Below, piece by piece: positions 1 through 8,317 of a stretch of DNA of 19,124 nucleotides. The notes beneath the pieces are model-generated. The model had not been told where the DNA came from, did not search any database, and saw only the letters and a program-made list of their open reading frames with translations. The stretch is from Oscillospiraceae bacterium (GTDB lineage Bacteria; Bacillota; Clostridia; Oscillospirales; Ruminococcaceae). Numbering within the stretch: position 1 is the stretch's first letter; every line of letters starts with the position of its first letter. The translations under genes were made by a program, and so were the position numbers. The stretch is from positions 1-19,124 of the forward strand of contig JAHHUE010000030.1 in assembly GCA_020024155.1 (NCBI GenBank), in the 5' to 3' direction.

Positions 1-179
1 CATTTAGGATATAAAAATTTATTATATATATTGAATTTTAAATTATACTAAATAAGATAAATTGGTTAATTTATACTGTTTTCTAAAAAAAATCATCAAT
101 GAGTTTTGTATAAATAAACTAAATTGTAAATCTTAAATATAGTTAAGTGTACAAAAAATGTTTATATTGTAAAAAAAGC

Positions 180-208
180 TTGTCTAATTGACTTATAAAA
201 GTTATAAT
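180..208 (+). promoter_or_regulatory. Promoter of the peptide ABC transporter operon
   Basis: The -35 box TTGTCT (180-185) and a perfect -10 box TATAAT (203-208) are separated by exactly 17 nt, the optimum for the housekeeping sigma factor. Transcription would start near 215, leaving an unusually long leader of about 170 nt before the lipoprotein gene. A TGTACA lies directly after the -10 box (210-215) and another about 65 bp upstream of the start (148-153). Both are candidate regulator contacts. Confidence 0.7.
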
Positions 209-328
209 ATGTACAGTTAATGTCATCATGAAAATAATTGATGGATTTTAAACAACCAATAAATTATTTCAATAATTGTTTTTTTGCATAATTTTGCATT
301 AAATAATTTCTTTACATGGTGCATTTAT

Positions 329-345
329 CGTAATAGAAAATTACG
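329..345 (+). other. Leader hairpin upstream of the lipoprotein gene
   Basis: CGTAAT (329-334) pairs perfectly with ATTACG (340-345) around a 5-nt AGAAA loop. It ends about 20 nt before the ribosome binding site. There is no U-tract after it, so it is not a terminator. It may affect mRNA stability or translation, but it is short and could be coincidental. Confidence 0.35.
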
Positions 346-386
346 GTTTAGCAATAAAACATAAAAAGAAAGGATACTCCAGAAAA

Positions 387-1997
387 ATGAAAAAGTTTTT
401 ATCACTTTTACTTGCTGGTGCATTGGCATTTAGCCTTGTAGCATGTGGTGGTGACGGTAATTCAACACCAAACCAAGGCGGTGACAAACCAGCATCAACA
501 GCAAAATCACCTGATAACGATATCGTTATTGCAGGTCAAGCTGATGCTACAAACTTGGACCCACACGTTGGTAGTAACGGCGACACAAACATGGTTCTCG
601 ATGTAATGTATGAAACATTAATATCATTCGACGAACACACAAATGTTGTTCCAGCTCTTGCAAAATCATGGTCAGTTTCTGAAGATGGTAGAGCATACAC
701 ATTTGTTCTTGAAGAAGGTGTTAAATTCCATGACGGTGAACCATTTAACGCAGAAGCAGTTAGAGCTGTTTACGATCGTGGTCTCAGAGATGACAGCTTG
801 ACAATCAAAAGAACAATTGGTACAAAAGAAAAACCAATTTGGGAAGATGTTGTAGTTGATAGCGAATATCAAGTTACAATCAAATTGGTTGAACCAAACA
901 ACACATTTATCAACAAAATCACACAGTTGAGAATGGCTTCTCCAAAAGCAATGAAAAGAGAAGATGCAACAGATTACTTTGCAAAAAATTCTGCTGGTAC
1001 AGGTCCATTTATCCTCTCAGAAAGAGTTGACGGTGCTTACACAAAAACAGTTCGCAACGAAAACTACTGGAGAGAAGGCTCAACAGTTGATAGCCTTAAA
1101 TTCGTTGTAGTTCCAGAAGATGCTTCTAGAATCGCAATGCTCAAAACAGGTGAAGCTGATATTATCACACCAGTTCCAGTTATGGACGTTAATCAGCTCA
1201 AAGATTCACCAGATATCAAAATCCTTGAATCACCAGCTACAGTTTACAGATATTGTACACTTAACGGTGACTACACACTTAAAGATGGTAGAAAACCATT
1301 TGCTGACAAAAGAGTTCGTCAAGCTATGAACTACGCATTTGACAGTGAAGCATACGCACAGGTTGTTTTCAACGGTTTTGCAAAAGAACCAACATCTATT
1401 TTCTCTGATTCTATATACTACTACCATGAAATGACACCATACAAAAAAGACCTTGAAAAAGCAAAAGCTTTGATGAAAGAAGCAGGTTTTGAAGATGGTT
1501 TCCCAGTAGAAGTTATTGTTGATAACACAACAGTTGAACAGAGAGGTGCTGAATTCTTAAAACAACAACTTTCTGAAATCAATATCGATGTTAAATTGTT
1601 ACCAAACGAATCTACAGCAAACGCAGAACTTACATCTGCTCCACGTAAAGAAACAAAAGTTCAAATGTGGTACGTAAACTGGTCATCTGGTTCTTATGAA
1701 GCTGATGGTTCTATGAGAAGTATCCTCCATGGTACTAAATTCCCACCAAATGGTTACAATACAGCATTTTGGCATAATGAAGAATTTGATAGGCTTCTTG
1801 ATGATGCATTGTTGATGTCTGATACAGAAGAAATCGCAAAAGCATATACAAGAGCACAGGAAATCGCTTGGGAAGAATGCCCTTGGATTTTCTTGGGCAA
1901 CGACAGTAATGTTCAAGCTATGAAAACATATGTAACAGGTTTGCAGTACAAACCAGGCGGTGTAATGGTATTCAGAACAATCGGTCTTGACCATTAA
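387..1997 (+). CDS. Peptide ABC transporter substrate-binding lipoprotein (SBP family 5)
   Basis: This is the extracellular receptor of a dipeptide/oligopeptide (Dpp/Opp-type) importer. It captures peptides outside the cell and delivers them to the permeases encoded downstream. The 536-residue length is normal for family 5 binding proteins. Residues 1-20 form a lipoprotein signal: a basic start (MKK), a hydrophobic stretch, then the lipobox LVAC with the lipidated cysteine at residue 20, followed by a flexible Gly/Ser/Asn/Pro-rich linker. The family signature around residues 75-130 is present (YETL, then ALAKSW and the VKFHDGEPF block). The start is supported by AGAAAGGA about 12 nt upstream. 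It is the first gene of the operon and is followed by a hairpin that may let it be made in excess. The same family also includes nickel and glutathione binders, so the exact ligand is uncertain; the neighbouring peptidases favour peptides. Confidence 0.93.
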   Translation: MKKFLSLLLAGALAFSLVACGGDGNSTPNQGGDKPASTAKSPDNDIVIAGQADATNLDPHVGSNGDTNMVLDVMYETLISFDEHTNVVPALAKSWSVSEDGRAYTFVLEEGVKFHDGEPFNAEAVRAVYDRGLRDDSLTIKRTIGTKEKPIWEDVVVDSEYQVTIKLVEPNNTFINKITQLRMASPKAMKREDATDYFAKNSAGTGPFILSERVDGAYTKTVRNENYWREGSTVDSLKFVVVPEDASRIAMLKTGEADIITPVPVMDVNQLKDSPDIKILESPATVYRYCTLNGDYTLKDGRKPFADKRVRQAMNYAFDSEAYAQVVFNGFAKEPTSIFSDSIYYYHEMTPYKKDLEKAKALMKEAGFEDGFPVEVIVDNTTVEQRGAEFLKQQLSEINIDVKLLPNESTANAELTSAPRKETKVQMWYVNWSSGSYEADGSMRSILHGTKFPPNGYNTAFWHNEEFDRLLDDALLMSDTEEIAKAYTRAQEIAWEECPWIFLGNDSNVQAMKTYVTGLQYKPGGVMVFRTIGLDH

Positions 1998-2044
1998 TTA
2001 ATTGATTTGAAAACTATTCACTAACTTTAGTAAAAAATAAGTAT

Positions 2045-2075
2045 AAGGAGTAGTACGATTACTACTCCTTTTCTT
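2045..2075 (+). terminator. Hairpin between binding protein and permeases, probable partial terminator
   Basis: AAGGAGTAGTA (2045-2055) and TACTACTCCTT (2060-2070) form a perfect 11-bp stem with a CGAT loop, followed directly by TTCTT. It lies between the lipoprotein gene and the first permease, and the permease ribosome binding site follows within about 10 nt. I see no separate promoter between the two genes, so this is best read as a leaky terminator or mRNA-stabilising stem that raises binding protein over membrane components. The stem also contains AAGGAG, a Shine-Dalgarno-like sequence, but no start codon sits nearby to use it. Confidence 0.75.
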
Positions 2076-2092
2076 ATAGCGGAGGTATTTTA

Positions 2093-3013
2093 ATGGGTCG
2101 TTATTTTGTAAAACGTATATTGGAAACAATTCCATTGATGCTCATTATTTCCATTTTTGTTTTCATGTTTATTCATCTTTTGCCTGGTGACCCTGCAAAA
2201 ACACTTGCTGGTGTTGAGGCAACAAATGAAGAAGTAGAAGCAATTAGAGAAGAATTTGGGCTCAATAAACCACTTTTGGTACAGTATTTTGACTATATGA
2301 AAGGCCTTTTGACAGGTAATATGGGCCGTAGTCTTAAATCAAACTATGATGTTGGAGAGTTGATTTACTCTCGTTTTCAGTTCACAATTAAGTTGGTGCT
2401 TGCAGGTGTACTCTGGGCTCCAGCGTTGGGTATTTTCTTAGGTGTAATGTGTGCTATTAAGCGTGGTAAACCATTTGATATGATTGGTATGCTTATAGCA
2501 ATCACAGGTCTTTCAGCACCAGGTTTCTGGGTAGGTCTTATGCTTGTTCAGATACTTGCTGTTTCTTTGGGATGGCTTCCTTCCGGTGGTTTGGAATCAT
2601 GGAAAGGATTGATAATGCCATCAATCGTTATGGGACAAGGTATTATGGCTGTTTTGGCTAGATATTCTCGTTCTTCAATGCTTGAAACTTTGAGAGAAGA
2701 CTATGTGCGTACAGCAAGAGCAAAAGGACAAAAAGAATCTATCGTTATGTTCCGTCACGCATTTAAAAACTCTCTTATTCAAATTGTTACAATCCTCGGT
2801 TTGCAAATCGGTGGTTTGTTGTCTGGTTCTGTAATTACAGAAACTATATTCTCTATCCCTGGTATGGGACGTTTATTGGTAGACTCAATTGGTTACCGTG
2901 ACTATCCAGCAATTCAAGGTCTTTTGATGATATTTGCTTTGCAATATGTTCTTATTAACCTTGTTGTTGACCTTCTTTACGGCGTAATCAATCCAAAAAT
3001 CCGTTACGATTAA
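2093..3013 (+). CDS. dppB: Peptide ABC transporter permease (DppB/OppB type)
   Basis: This is the first of two inner-membrane subunits forming the channel of the peptide importer. Its 306 residues are typical of the DppB/OppB group. The N-terminal family signature is clear: GRYFVKRIL followed by a membrane helix and HLLPGDPA. A large loop then leads into a membrane core with about five further hydrophobic segments. The cytoplasmic EAA loop that docks on the ATPases is seen at about residues 202-226 (DYVRTARAKGQ, then RHAFKNS), followed by TETIFSIPGMGRLL, typical of this group. The start is supported by GCGGAGG just upstream. It lies 16 nt before the second permease gene. The symbol is given by family; the OppB and DppB roles cannot be separated from sequence alone. 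Confidence 0.93.
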   Translation: MGRYFVKRILETIPLMLIISIFVFMFIHLLPGDPAKTLAGVEATNEEVEAIREEFGLNKPLLVQYFDYMKGLLTGNMGRSLKSNYDVGELIYSRFQFTIKLVLAGVLWAPALGIFLGVMCAIKRGKPFDMIGMLIAITGLSAPGFWVGLMLVQILAVSLGWLPSGGLESWKGLIMPSIVMGQGIMAVLARYSRSSMLETLREDYVRTARAKGQKESIVMFRHAFKNSLIQIVTILGLQIGGLLSGSVITETIFSIPGMGRLLVDSIGYRDYPAIQGLLMIFALQYVLINLVVDLLYGVINPKIRYD

Positions 3014-3028
3014 TATAAGGAGGGTATT

Positions 3029-3961
3029 ATGTCTAATAAAGAACAATTACAAAATGAAGAATTACAACAGAATAATACTTCTTTTGAAGAAAATTATGTT
3101 GATGAAAATATACTTGCTGAATCCAGCAGTAAATTTAAACTTTTTGTAAAGAAATTTATGAAAAGAAAAACAGCAGTTATTGGTTTTGTTATTATTGTAT
3201 TTTTAATTTTGATGGCAATATTTGGGCCATACTTGGCTCCACAAGACCCAACTGCATATGATTATAGCAATATGTATGCTCGACCAAGTGCAGAGCATTG
3301 GTTTGGTACAGATAACTATGGCCGTGATATTTTTAGCCGTATTCTTGCAGGTGCTCCACTTACATTAGGTGTTGCTCTTTCATCAGTTATCGTTGGTACA
3401 ATTATTGGTACAATACTCGGACTTCTTGCTGGTTACTACGGTGGCTGGATTGAAATGCTTGTTATGCGTGGTTCAGACGTATTGTTCAGTTTCCCTGATA
3501 TCTTGCTTGCAATCGCTATTGTTGCATTGCTTGGCCCTGGTATCATTAACGTATTTATTGCGGTTGCAGTATTTACAGTTCCAAGTATCGCTCGTATGAT
3601 GCGAAGCGCAACACTTGCAGTTAAGAGTTCACTTTATGTTGAAGTTGCTCAAAGTTTGGGTTGCAAAGATGCTCGTATCTTGTTCTTACATATATTCCCA
3701 GGTACAACACAGACACTTATTGTTAACTTTACAATGAGAATTGGTTCTGCTATTATGGCAGCTTCTGGTCTTAGCTTCTTGGGCTTTGGTGCAAACGTTT
3801 CTGACCCTGAATGGGGCGCAATGCTTTCACAGTCAAGATCTTATCTTGGTACAGCACCACATATGCTTTACTTCCCAGGTTTGGTAATATTTGTAACAGT
3901 ACTCGCATTTAACCTTTTTGGTGACGGTTTAAGAGACACTCTTGACCCAAAAATCAAATAA
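3029..3961 (+). CDS. dppC: Peptide ABC transporter permease (DppC/OppC type)
   Basis: This is the second channel subunit of the peptide importer (310 residues). A hydrophilic, Asn/Gln/Glu-rich tail of about 40 residues precedes the OppC-type N-terminal domain: a basic stretch, one membrane helix (about 48-70), then the signature PYLAPQDPT and HWFGTDNYGRDIFSR. The transport core follows with helices and an EAA loop at about residues 208-231 (VEVAQSLGCKDARI, then HIFPGT). The C-terminus LFGDGLRDTLDPKIK is the normal family ending. A strong AAGGAGGG ribosome binding site precedes the start. The protein should pair with the upstream permease, and both dock the two ATPases encoded immediately downstream. 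Confidence 0.93.
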   Translation: MSNKEQLQNEELQQNNTSFEENYVDENILAESSSKFKLFVKKFMKRKTAVIGFVIIVFLILMAIFGPYLAPQDPTAYDYSNMYARPSAEHWFGTDNYGRDIFSRILAGAPLTLGVALSSVIVGTIIGTILGLLAGYYGGWIEMLVMRGSDVLFSFPDILLAIAIVALLGPGIINVFIAVAVFTVPSIARMMRSATLAVKSSLYVEVAQSLGCKDARILFLHIFPGTTQTLIVNFTMRIGSAIMAASGLSFLGFGANVSDPEWGAMLSQSRSYLGTAPHMLYFPGLVIFVTVLAFNLFGDGLRDTLDPKIK

Positions 3962-3979
3962 TTTGAAAGGAGTACAAAT

Positions 3980-4960
3980 ATGTCACAAGAAGTATTACTT
4001 AGTGTAAAAGAATTACGTACAGAATTCTTTTCAAGCAAAAAAAGCAGTGTAACTGCTATTGATAAAATAAGTTTTGATATAAATAAAGGCGAAATCTTGG
4101 GTCTTGTTGGTGAATCTGGTTGTGGTAAAAGTGTTACATCATTGTCTATTATGCAACTTTTAAAAGATACTCCAGGTAAAATTACTAATGGTGAAGTTGT
4201 TTTTGATGGTGAAAACTTGCTTACACTTTCTGATAAAAAAATCAGAGAAATTCGTGGTGGCAAAATGAGCATGATATTCCAAGAACCAATGTCAAGCCTT
4301 AACCCATCAATGCGTATTGATAAACAAATGATTGAAGGTATTCGCCTTCATACAGATATGACAAAAGATCAGGCTAGAGAACATGCAGCAGAAATGCTCA
4401 GAAAAGTTGGTATCCCTGACCCTAGTCGTGTTCTTAAAAACTATCCTCATCAGCTTTCAGGTGGTATGAGCCAGCGTGTTATGATTGCTATGGCTATGAG
4501 TTGTAACCCAACTCTCTTGATTGCTGACGAACCTACAACAGCTCTTGATGTTACTATTCAAGCTCAAATTCTTGATTTGATGAAAAAAATTCAAAAAGAA
4601 GAAAACTCAAGTATTCTTCTTATCACTCATGACTTGGGTGTTGTTGCTGAAATGTGTTCAAGAGTTATCGTTATGTATGCAGGTAAAATCGTTGAAGAAG
4701 CTCCAGTAGAAATACTCTTTAAAGATCCATCACATCCATATACACAAGGTCTTATCGCTTCTGTTCCAAAACTTGGTTCAGGTGTAAAAGTTCTTCCAAG
4801 TATTCCTGGTAGTGTTCCTGACCTTTCAGCTATGCCAACAGGATGTCGTTTTGCACCAAGATGTAAGTACGCAACAGATAAATGTAGAGAACAAGAACCA
4901 GAATTGGTACAAATTGGTGAAAATCACAGATGCCGTTGCTGGCTCAAACAAGAAGCATAA
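3980..4960 (+). CDS. dppD: Peptide ABC transporter ATPase (DppD/OppD type)
   Basis: This is one of two ATP-hydrolysing subunits driving peptide import on the cytoplasmic face. All nucleotide-binding motifs are visible in order: Walker A GESGCGKS (44-51), Q-loop Q101, signature LSGGM (159-163), Walker B LLIADEP (179-185, Asp183/Glu184) and switch His217. After residue 245 comes the oligopeptide-specific C-terminal domain with the HPYTQGL motif and cysteines at 289, 295, 302, 318 and 320. In DppD-type subunits this tail can hold an iron-sulfur cluster; here that is inferred from the spacing. The ribosome binding site is GAAAGGAG. It lies 18 nt after the permease gene and 12 nt before the partner ATPase. 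It is about 320 residues long, as expected for the family. Confidence 0.93.
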   Translation: MSQEVLLSVKELRTEFFSSKKSSVTAIDKISFDINKGEILGLVGESGCGKSVTSLSIMQLLKDTPGKITNGEVVFDGENLLTLSDKKIREIRGGKMSMIFQEPMSSLNPSMRIDKQMIEGIRLHTDMTKDQAREHAAEMLRKVGIPDPSRVLKNYPHQLSGGMSQRVMIAMAMSCNPTLLIADEPTTALDVTIQAQILDLMKKIQKEENSSILLITHDLGVVAEMCSRVIVMYAGKIVEEAPVEILFKDPSHPYTQGLIASVPKLGSGVKVLPSIPGSVPDLSAMPTGCRFAPRCKYATDKCREQEPELVQIGENHRCRCWLKQEA

Positions 4961-4972
4961 GGGGAATGAATA

Positions 4973-5935
4973 ATGGAAAAAATACTTTCTTTAAAAAATG
5001 TTTCAAAAACATTTCCAGTAGGTAAAACACTTTTAGGTAAACCAATAAATTTTGTTCACGCAGTTAACAATGTAAGCTTTGATGTTTATGAAGGTGAAAC
5101 ATTCTCAATCGTTGGTGAATCTGGTTGTGGTAAATCTACAACAGGTAGACTTATTAACCACTTGCTCACACCAGACAGTGGTGAAATATGGTTCAAAGGT
5201 AAAGATATTTCTAAATTAACTCAGGATGAAATGCGTCCATTGAGAAAAGATATGCAAATGATTTTCCAGGATCCAGCAGGTAGCTTGAATCCTCGTATGA
5301 GAGTTTGCGAACTTATTGAAGAACCACTTCTTATTCATACTGATTTGAATAAAGAAGAAAGAATGAAAATTGTTAATGAACTTTTGGGCATTGTTGGACT
5401 TTCAGCTAAACATGCTCAGCGTTATCCACACGAATTTTCTGGTGGACAGAAACAGCGTATAGGTATTGCAAGAGCTTTGACAGTTAACCCAAGCCTTATT
5501 ATTGCTGACGAACCAATCTCTGCATTGGACGTATCAATTCAGGCACAGGTTCTTAACCTCTTGCATAATCTTCAAGAAAAATACAACCTTACATATGTAT
5601 TTATTTCACATGACTTGTCGGTTGTTGAAATGATTTCTGATAGAATTGCTGTTATGTATCTTGGTTTTGTTGTAGAAACAGCTCCAAAAGATTTGCTCTA
5701 CAAAAATCCTTTGCATCCATACACAGAAGCTTTACTTTCTGCTGTTCCAATTCCAGACCCAAGTCACCACAAAGAAAGAATTATTCTTGAAGGTGACATT
5801 CCAAGTACAATCAATCTTCCAAAAGGATGTCCATTTGCAGCAAGATGCTCAAAATGTAAACCTGAATGCTTGGAAACAAGACCAGAAACAAAAGAAATTG
5901 AACCAGGACATTTTGTTGCTTGCCACCTTTATTAA
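4973..5935 (+). CDS. dppF: Peptide ABC transporter ATPase (DppF/OppF type)
   Basis: This is the second ATPase of the importer (320 residues). It carries Walker A GESGCGKS (48-55), Q-loop Q99, signature FSGGQ (155-159, Phe replacing the usual Leu), Walker B IIADEP (176-181, Asp179/Glu180) and His213. The C-terminal oligopeptide domain has LHPYTEALLSAVP and cysteines 286, 292, 295, 299 and 317, again compatible with an iron-sulfur site. Its N-terminus is DppF/OppF-like, with an FPVGK insert before the first strand. The ribosome binding site AAGGGGAATG overlaps the end of the preceding gene's stop region. The two ATPases diverge enough to be a true heterodimer rather than a recent duplication. 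Confidence 0.93.
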   Translation: MEKILSLKNVSKTFPVGKTLLGKPINFVHAVNNVSFDVYEGETFSIVGESGCGKSTTGRLINHLLTPDSGEIWFKGKDISKLTQDEMRPLRKDMQMIFQDPAGSLNPRMRVCELIEEPLLIHTDLNKEERMKIVNELLGIVGLSAKHAQRYPHEFSGGQKQRIGIARALTVNPSLIIADEPISALDVSIQAQVLNLLHNLQEKYNLTYVFISHDLSVVEMISDRIAVMYLGFVVETAPKDLLYKNPLHPYTEALLSAVPIPDPSHHKERIILEGDIPSTINLPKGCPFAARCSKCKPECLETRPETKEIEPGHFVACHLY

Positions 5936-5964
5936 TCTTAATAATATTAAAGAGGCGATAACCT

Positions 5965-7401
5965 ATGATTACTTGGAAAAATGAAGAATTTAGTCCAGCA
6001 CAAATTAAATTTGTGTGGGAAAGTGAAAATGCTTACAAAGAAGCAGGTTTATCCGAAGAAAACTCACACCTTTTTGGAGGTAAGTTTTCTCAGATTTTCC
6101 ACACAATGCAGAATAATAAATTTATGATTTATGCAGGAATGGGAAAAGCGGAAAAACTTGACGGAAGAAAATTTAAAAATGTTGTTGCAAAAGCTGCAAG
6201 AACAATTACATCTTTCAATGTCAAAGAATTTTCAGTTGATGTTACAGCATTGACAGAAGTATATAAAGAAAAAGCATATTTTGATTTTGTTGCAGGTGTA
6301 GAACTTGGTTTATATAAATATGAAGGTGTGCGTGTAGAAACATATAAAGAAAATGATTACACAGTTTATCTTATAGATAATACATTTAATAAAGAACAAT
6401 CAAATCAATATTTTGAAAAAGCAAAAAATATTGTTGATGGTATGATACATACTCGTGATTGGGTAAATATGCCAGGTAATATGCTTACACCAGATGAATT
6501 TGCTAATTCTTTAAGTGAAGTTCTTTCAGATGCAGGATGTGAAGTAACTGTATTTTGTGAAGACAAACTTGCTGATATGGGAGCAGGTGCTCTTCTTGCA
6601 GTTGGTGAAAGCAGTGATGACAAGCCAAGACTTGTTGTAATGAAATATATGGGAAATCCAAATAGTAAAAATATTTATGGATTTGTCGGTAAAGGCGTAA
6701 CTGTTGATACTGGTGGATATTCTCTTAAAACTGCGGCAAGCCTTATGTACACAAAAGGAGATATGGGTGGTGCAGCAGCTGTTGCTGGAGCTATCTATGC
6801 AATTGCAAAAAATAAACTTAAAGTTAATGTTGTTGCAGTTATTCCTACATGTGAAAACCGTTTGTCAAATCAAAGTAGAATTCCTGGTGATGTTGTTAAA
6901 TCTATGAATGGTAAAACAATCGAGATTTTAAATACAGATGCTGAAGGAAGACTTATTTTAGCAGATGCACTTACTTATGCTGTAAGAGAGGAAAAAGTTA
7001 CACACATCGTTGATGTTGCTACACTTACAGGTGCTGTTGTTGGAGCTTTAGGTACTGTTGCAGCTGGATGTATGACAAATGACGAAGAATATCTTTCTGA
7101 TTTTTATGATGCTGCAAAAACAGCAGGTGAAAGATATTGGCAATTGCCATTATTTGAAGAATATGAAGAAATGCTTAGCAGTAAAGTAGCAGATATCAAG
7201 AACACAGGAAGTGGCACAGCTGGAAGTATAGCTGCTGGTCTTTTCCTTAGAGAATTTGTTGAAGAAACACCTTGGATTCACCTTGATATTGCAGGTACAA
7301 GCCAAACAGAAGCTCCAAGCAATGATTATCATTGTTTTGGTGGTACTGGATTTGCAGCACCTTCACTTTATTTCTTAGCTGAAGCTCATCAAGATATATA
7401 A
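5965..7401 (+). CDS. M17-family leucyl aminopeptidase
   Basis: This is a cytoplasmic two-metal aminopeptidase (478 residues, normal for the family) that removes N-terminal residues, often leucine, from short peptides. All catalytic positions of the C-terminal M17 domain are intact: the VGKGVTVDTGG segment provides Lys243 and Asp248, SLK gives Lys255, GDMGG gives Asp266, and NTDAEGR gives Asp325, Glu327 and Arg329. The N-terminal domain (about 1-150) is weakly conserved, as usual for this family. There is no signal peptide. The ribosome binding site is AAAGAGGCG. The gene sits 29 nt after the last transporter gene and 14 nt before the CutC-family gene, so it is very probably co-transcribed with the importer and breaks down the peptides that enter. 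Confidence 0.93.
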   Translation: MITWKNEEFSPAQIKFVWESENAYKEAGLSEENSHLFGGKFSQIFHTMQNNKFMIYAGMGKAEKLDGRKFKNVVAKAARTITSFNVKEFSVDVTALTEVYKEKAYFDFVAGVELGLYKYEGVRVETYKENDYTVYLIDNTFNKEQSNQYFEKAKNIVDGMIHTRDWVNMPGNMLTPDEFANSLSEVLSDAGCEVTVFCEDKLADMGAGALLAVGESSDDKPRLVVMKYMGNPNSKNIYGFVGKGVTVDTGGYSLKTAASLMYTKGDMGGAAAVAGAIYAIAKNKLKVNVVAVIPTCENRLSNQSRIPGDVVKSMNGKTIEILNTDAEGRLILADALTYAVREEKVTHIVDVATLTGAVVGALGTVAAGCMTNDEEYLSDFYDAAKTAGERYWQLPLFEEYEEMLSSKVADIKNTGSGTAGSIAAGLFLREFVEETPWIHLDIAGTSQTEAPSNDYHCFGGTGFAAPSLYFLAEAHQDI

Positions 7402-7415
7402 GGAGAAAGATATCA

Positions 7416-8168
7416 ATGAATAAACCATTAATTGAAGCATGCGTTGACTCATACGCATCATGCATAAATGCTGCAAAAGCAGGTGCAGACAGATTGGAAC
7501 TTTGTTCTCATCTTATTATAGGTGGTACAACACCATCACCAATCGTATTTAAACAGGTACAAAGAGAAACTGATGTTAAAATCAATGTTTTGATTCGTCC
7601 TCGTTTTGGTGACTTCCTTTATACAGAAGACGAAATGGAACTTATGTGTGAAGAAATTAAAATATTTAGAGATTTGGGTGCAAATGGCGTTGTTATTGGT
7701 GCTCTTACTCCAGACGGAGACCTCGATATTGAAAAGATGAAGAGAATGATGGCATGTGCTGGCGATATGGATGTTACACTTCACCGTGCATTCGATATGA
7801 CTCGTGACCCAATGAAAACTTTGGAAGAGGCTATCGAATTAGGTTGCAAAACAATTCTTACATCTGGTCAACAGAGTGATGTTGTTGCAGGTAAAGATTT
7901 GCTTAAAGAAGTTTATGAAAAAGCTGCAGGCAGAATTGATATTATGGCTGGCTGTGGTGTTAAAAAATGGAACATTCAAGAAATTCATGACTACGCAGGC
8001 ATCAAAGTATTCCACACAACAGGAAGAAAAGGTGCTCTTGACAGTGGTATGATTTACAGAAAGAAAGAAGTTGCAATGGGATTGCCTTCACTTTCTGAAT
8101 ATGAAATTTGGCAGACTGATGAAAATGAATTCAGAGAATGTGCAGAAATTGTTCATTCTTTTGAATAA
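7416..8168 (+). CDS. cutC: CutC family protein
   Basis: This is a TIM-barrel protein of the CutC family, 250 residues, the usual length. The diagnostic N-terminus is present (IEACVDSYASCINAAKAGADRLELC, abbreviated by motif: EACVDS, then AGADRLELCS, then GGTTPSP at about 36-42), followed by IRPR and a LHRAFDMTRDP stretch near residues 122-132, and TSGQ and AGCGV later. Although it is labelled copper homeostasis, the copper phenotype of the E. coli gene was later traced to a small RNA (MicL) overlapping it, so the true activity of the family is uncertain. Here it closes a peptide importer and aminopeptidase operon, which suggests a metabolic role linked to peptides rather than copper. The ribosome binding site AAGGAGAAAG lies close before the ATG. 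A terminator follows 62 nt downstream. Confidence 0.9.
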   Translation: MNKPLIEACVDSYASCINAAKAGADRLELCSHLIIGGTTPSPIVFKQVQRETDVKINVLIRPRFGDFLYTEDEMELMCEEIKIFRDLGANGVVIGALTPDGDLDIEKMKRMMACAGDMDVTLHRAFDMTRDPMKTLEEAIELGCKTILTSGQQSDVVAGKDLLKEVYEKAAGRIDIMAGCGVKKWNIQEIHDYAGIKVFHTTGRKGALDSGMIYRKKEVAMGLPSLSEYEIWQTDENEFRECAEIVHSFE

Positions 8169-8230
8169 TGATTTAATTGATAAATATTAAATAGTCAGTG
8201 AAACTACTGATTTCTGATAAGTAGATATAA

Positions 8231-8270
8231 AAAGACAAGTTCACTGGAATGGCGAGCTTGTCTTTTTTAT
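8231..8270 (+). terminator. Intrinsic terminator after the transporter/M17/CutC operon
   Basis: The left arm AAAGACAAGTTC (8231-8242) pairs with GAGCTTGTCTTT (8254-8265), 12 bp with one G-U pair and an 11-nt loop, and runs into a U-tract (TCTTTTTTATT). An ATG at 8249 lies inside this loop and opens a longer reading frame into the next gene, but it cannot be the real start. Confidence 0.9.
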
Positions 8271-8317
8271 TAACGCAATATAAATTTATACTGTTATTTA
8301 ACAAGAAGGAAAAAAAT

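Larger units (their letters stand above)
1..386. other. AT-rich upstream region and leader of the peptide transporter operon
   Basis: No gene is visible in this stretch, which is very AT-rich. It holds the promoter at 180-208 and, downstream of it, a leader of roughly 170 nt. The leader contains a repeated TTTTGCAT (about 282-289 and 292-299), a small hairpin at 329-345, and the ribosome binding site AGAAAGGA at about 367-374 for the lipoprotein gene. A TGTACAAAAA element at 148-157 and CATAATTTTGCAT at 287-299 recur in the promoter region of the M81 peptidase gene. I recognise no known riboswitch class here. Confidence 0.6.

Noticed and set aside
1683..1994. Minus-strand open frame of 103 codons
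   Set aside because: It is antisense to the intact binding protein gene and has no domain or ribosome binding site.
3868..4272. Minus-strand open frame of 134 codons
   Set aside because: It is antisense to the intact dppC and dppD genes; it arises from codon bias in those genes.
8249..8317. In-frame ATG extending the transglutaminase-like protein by 23 residues
   Set aside because: It lies in the loop of an intrinsic terminator and has no ribosome binding site; ATG 8318 has GAAGGAAA upstream.
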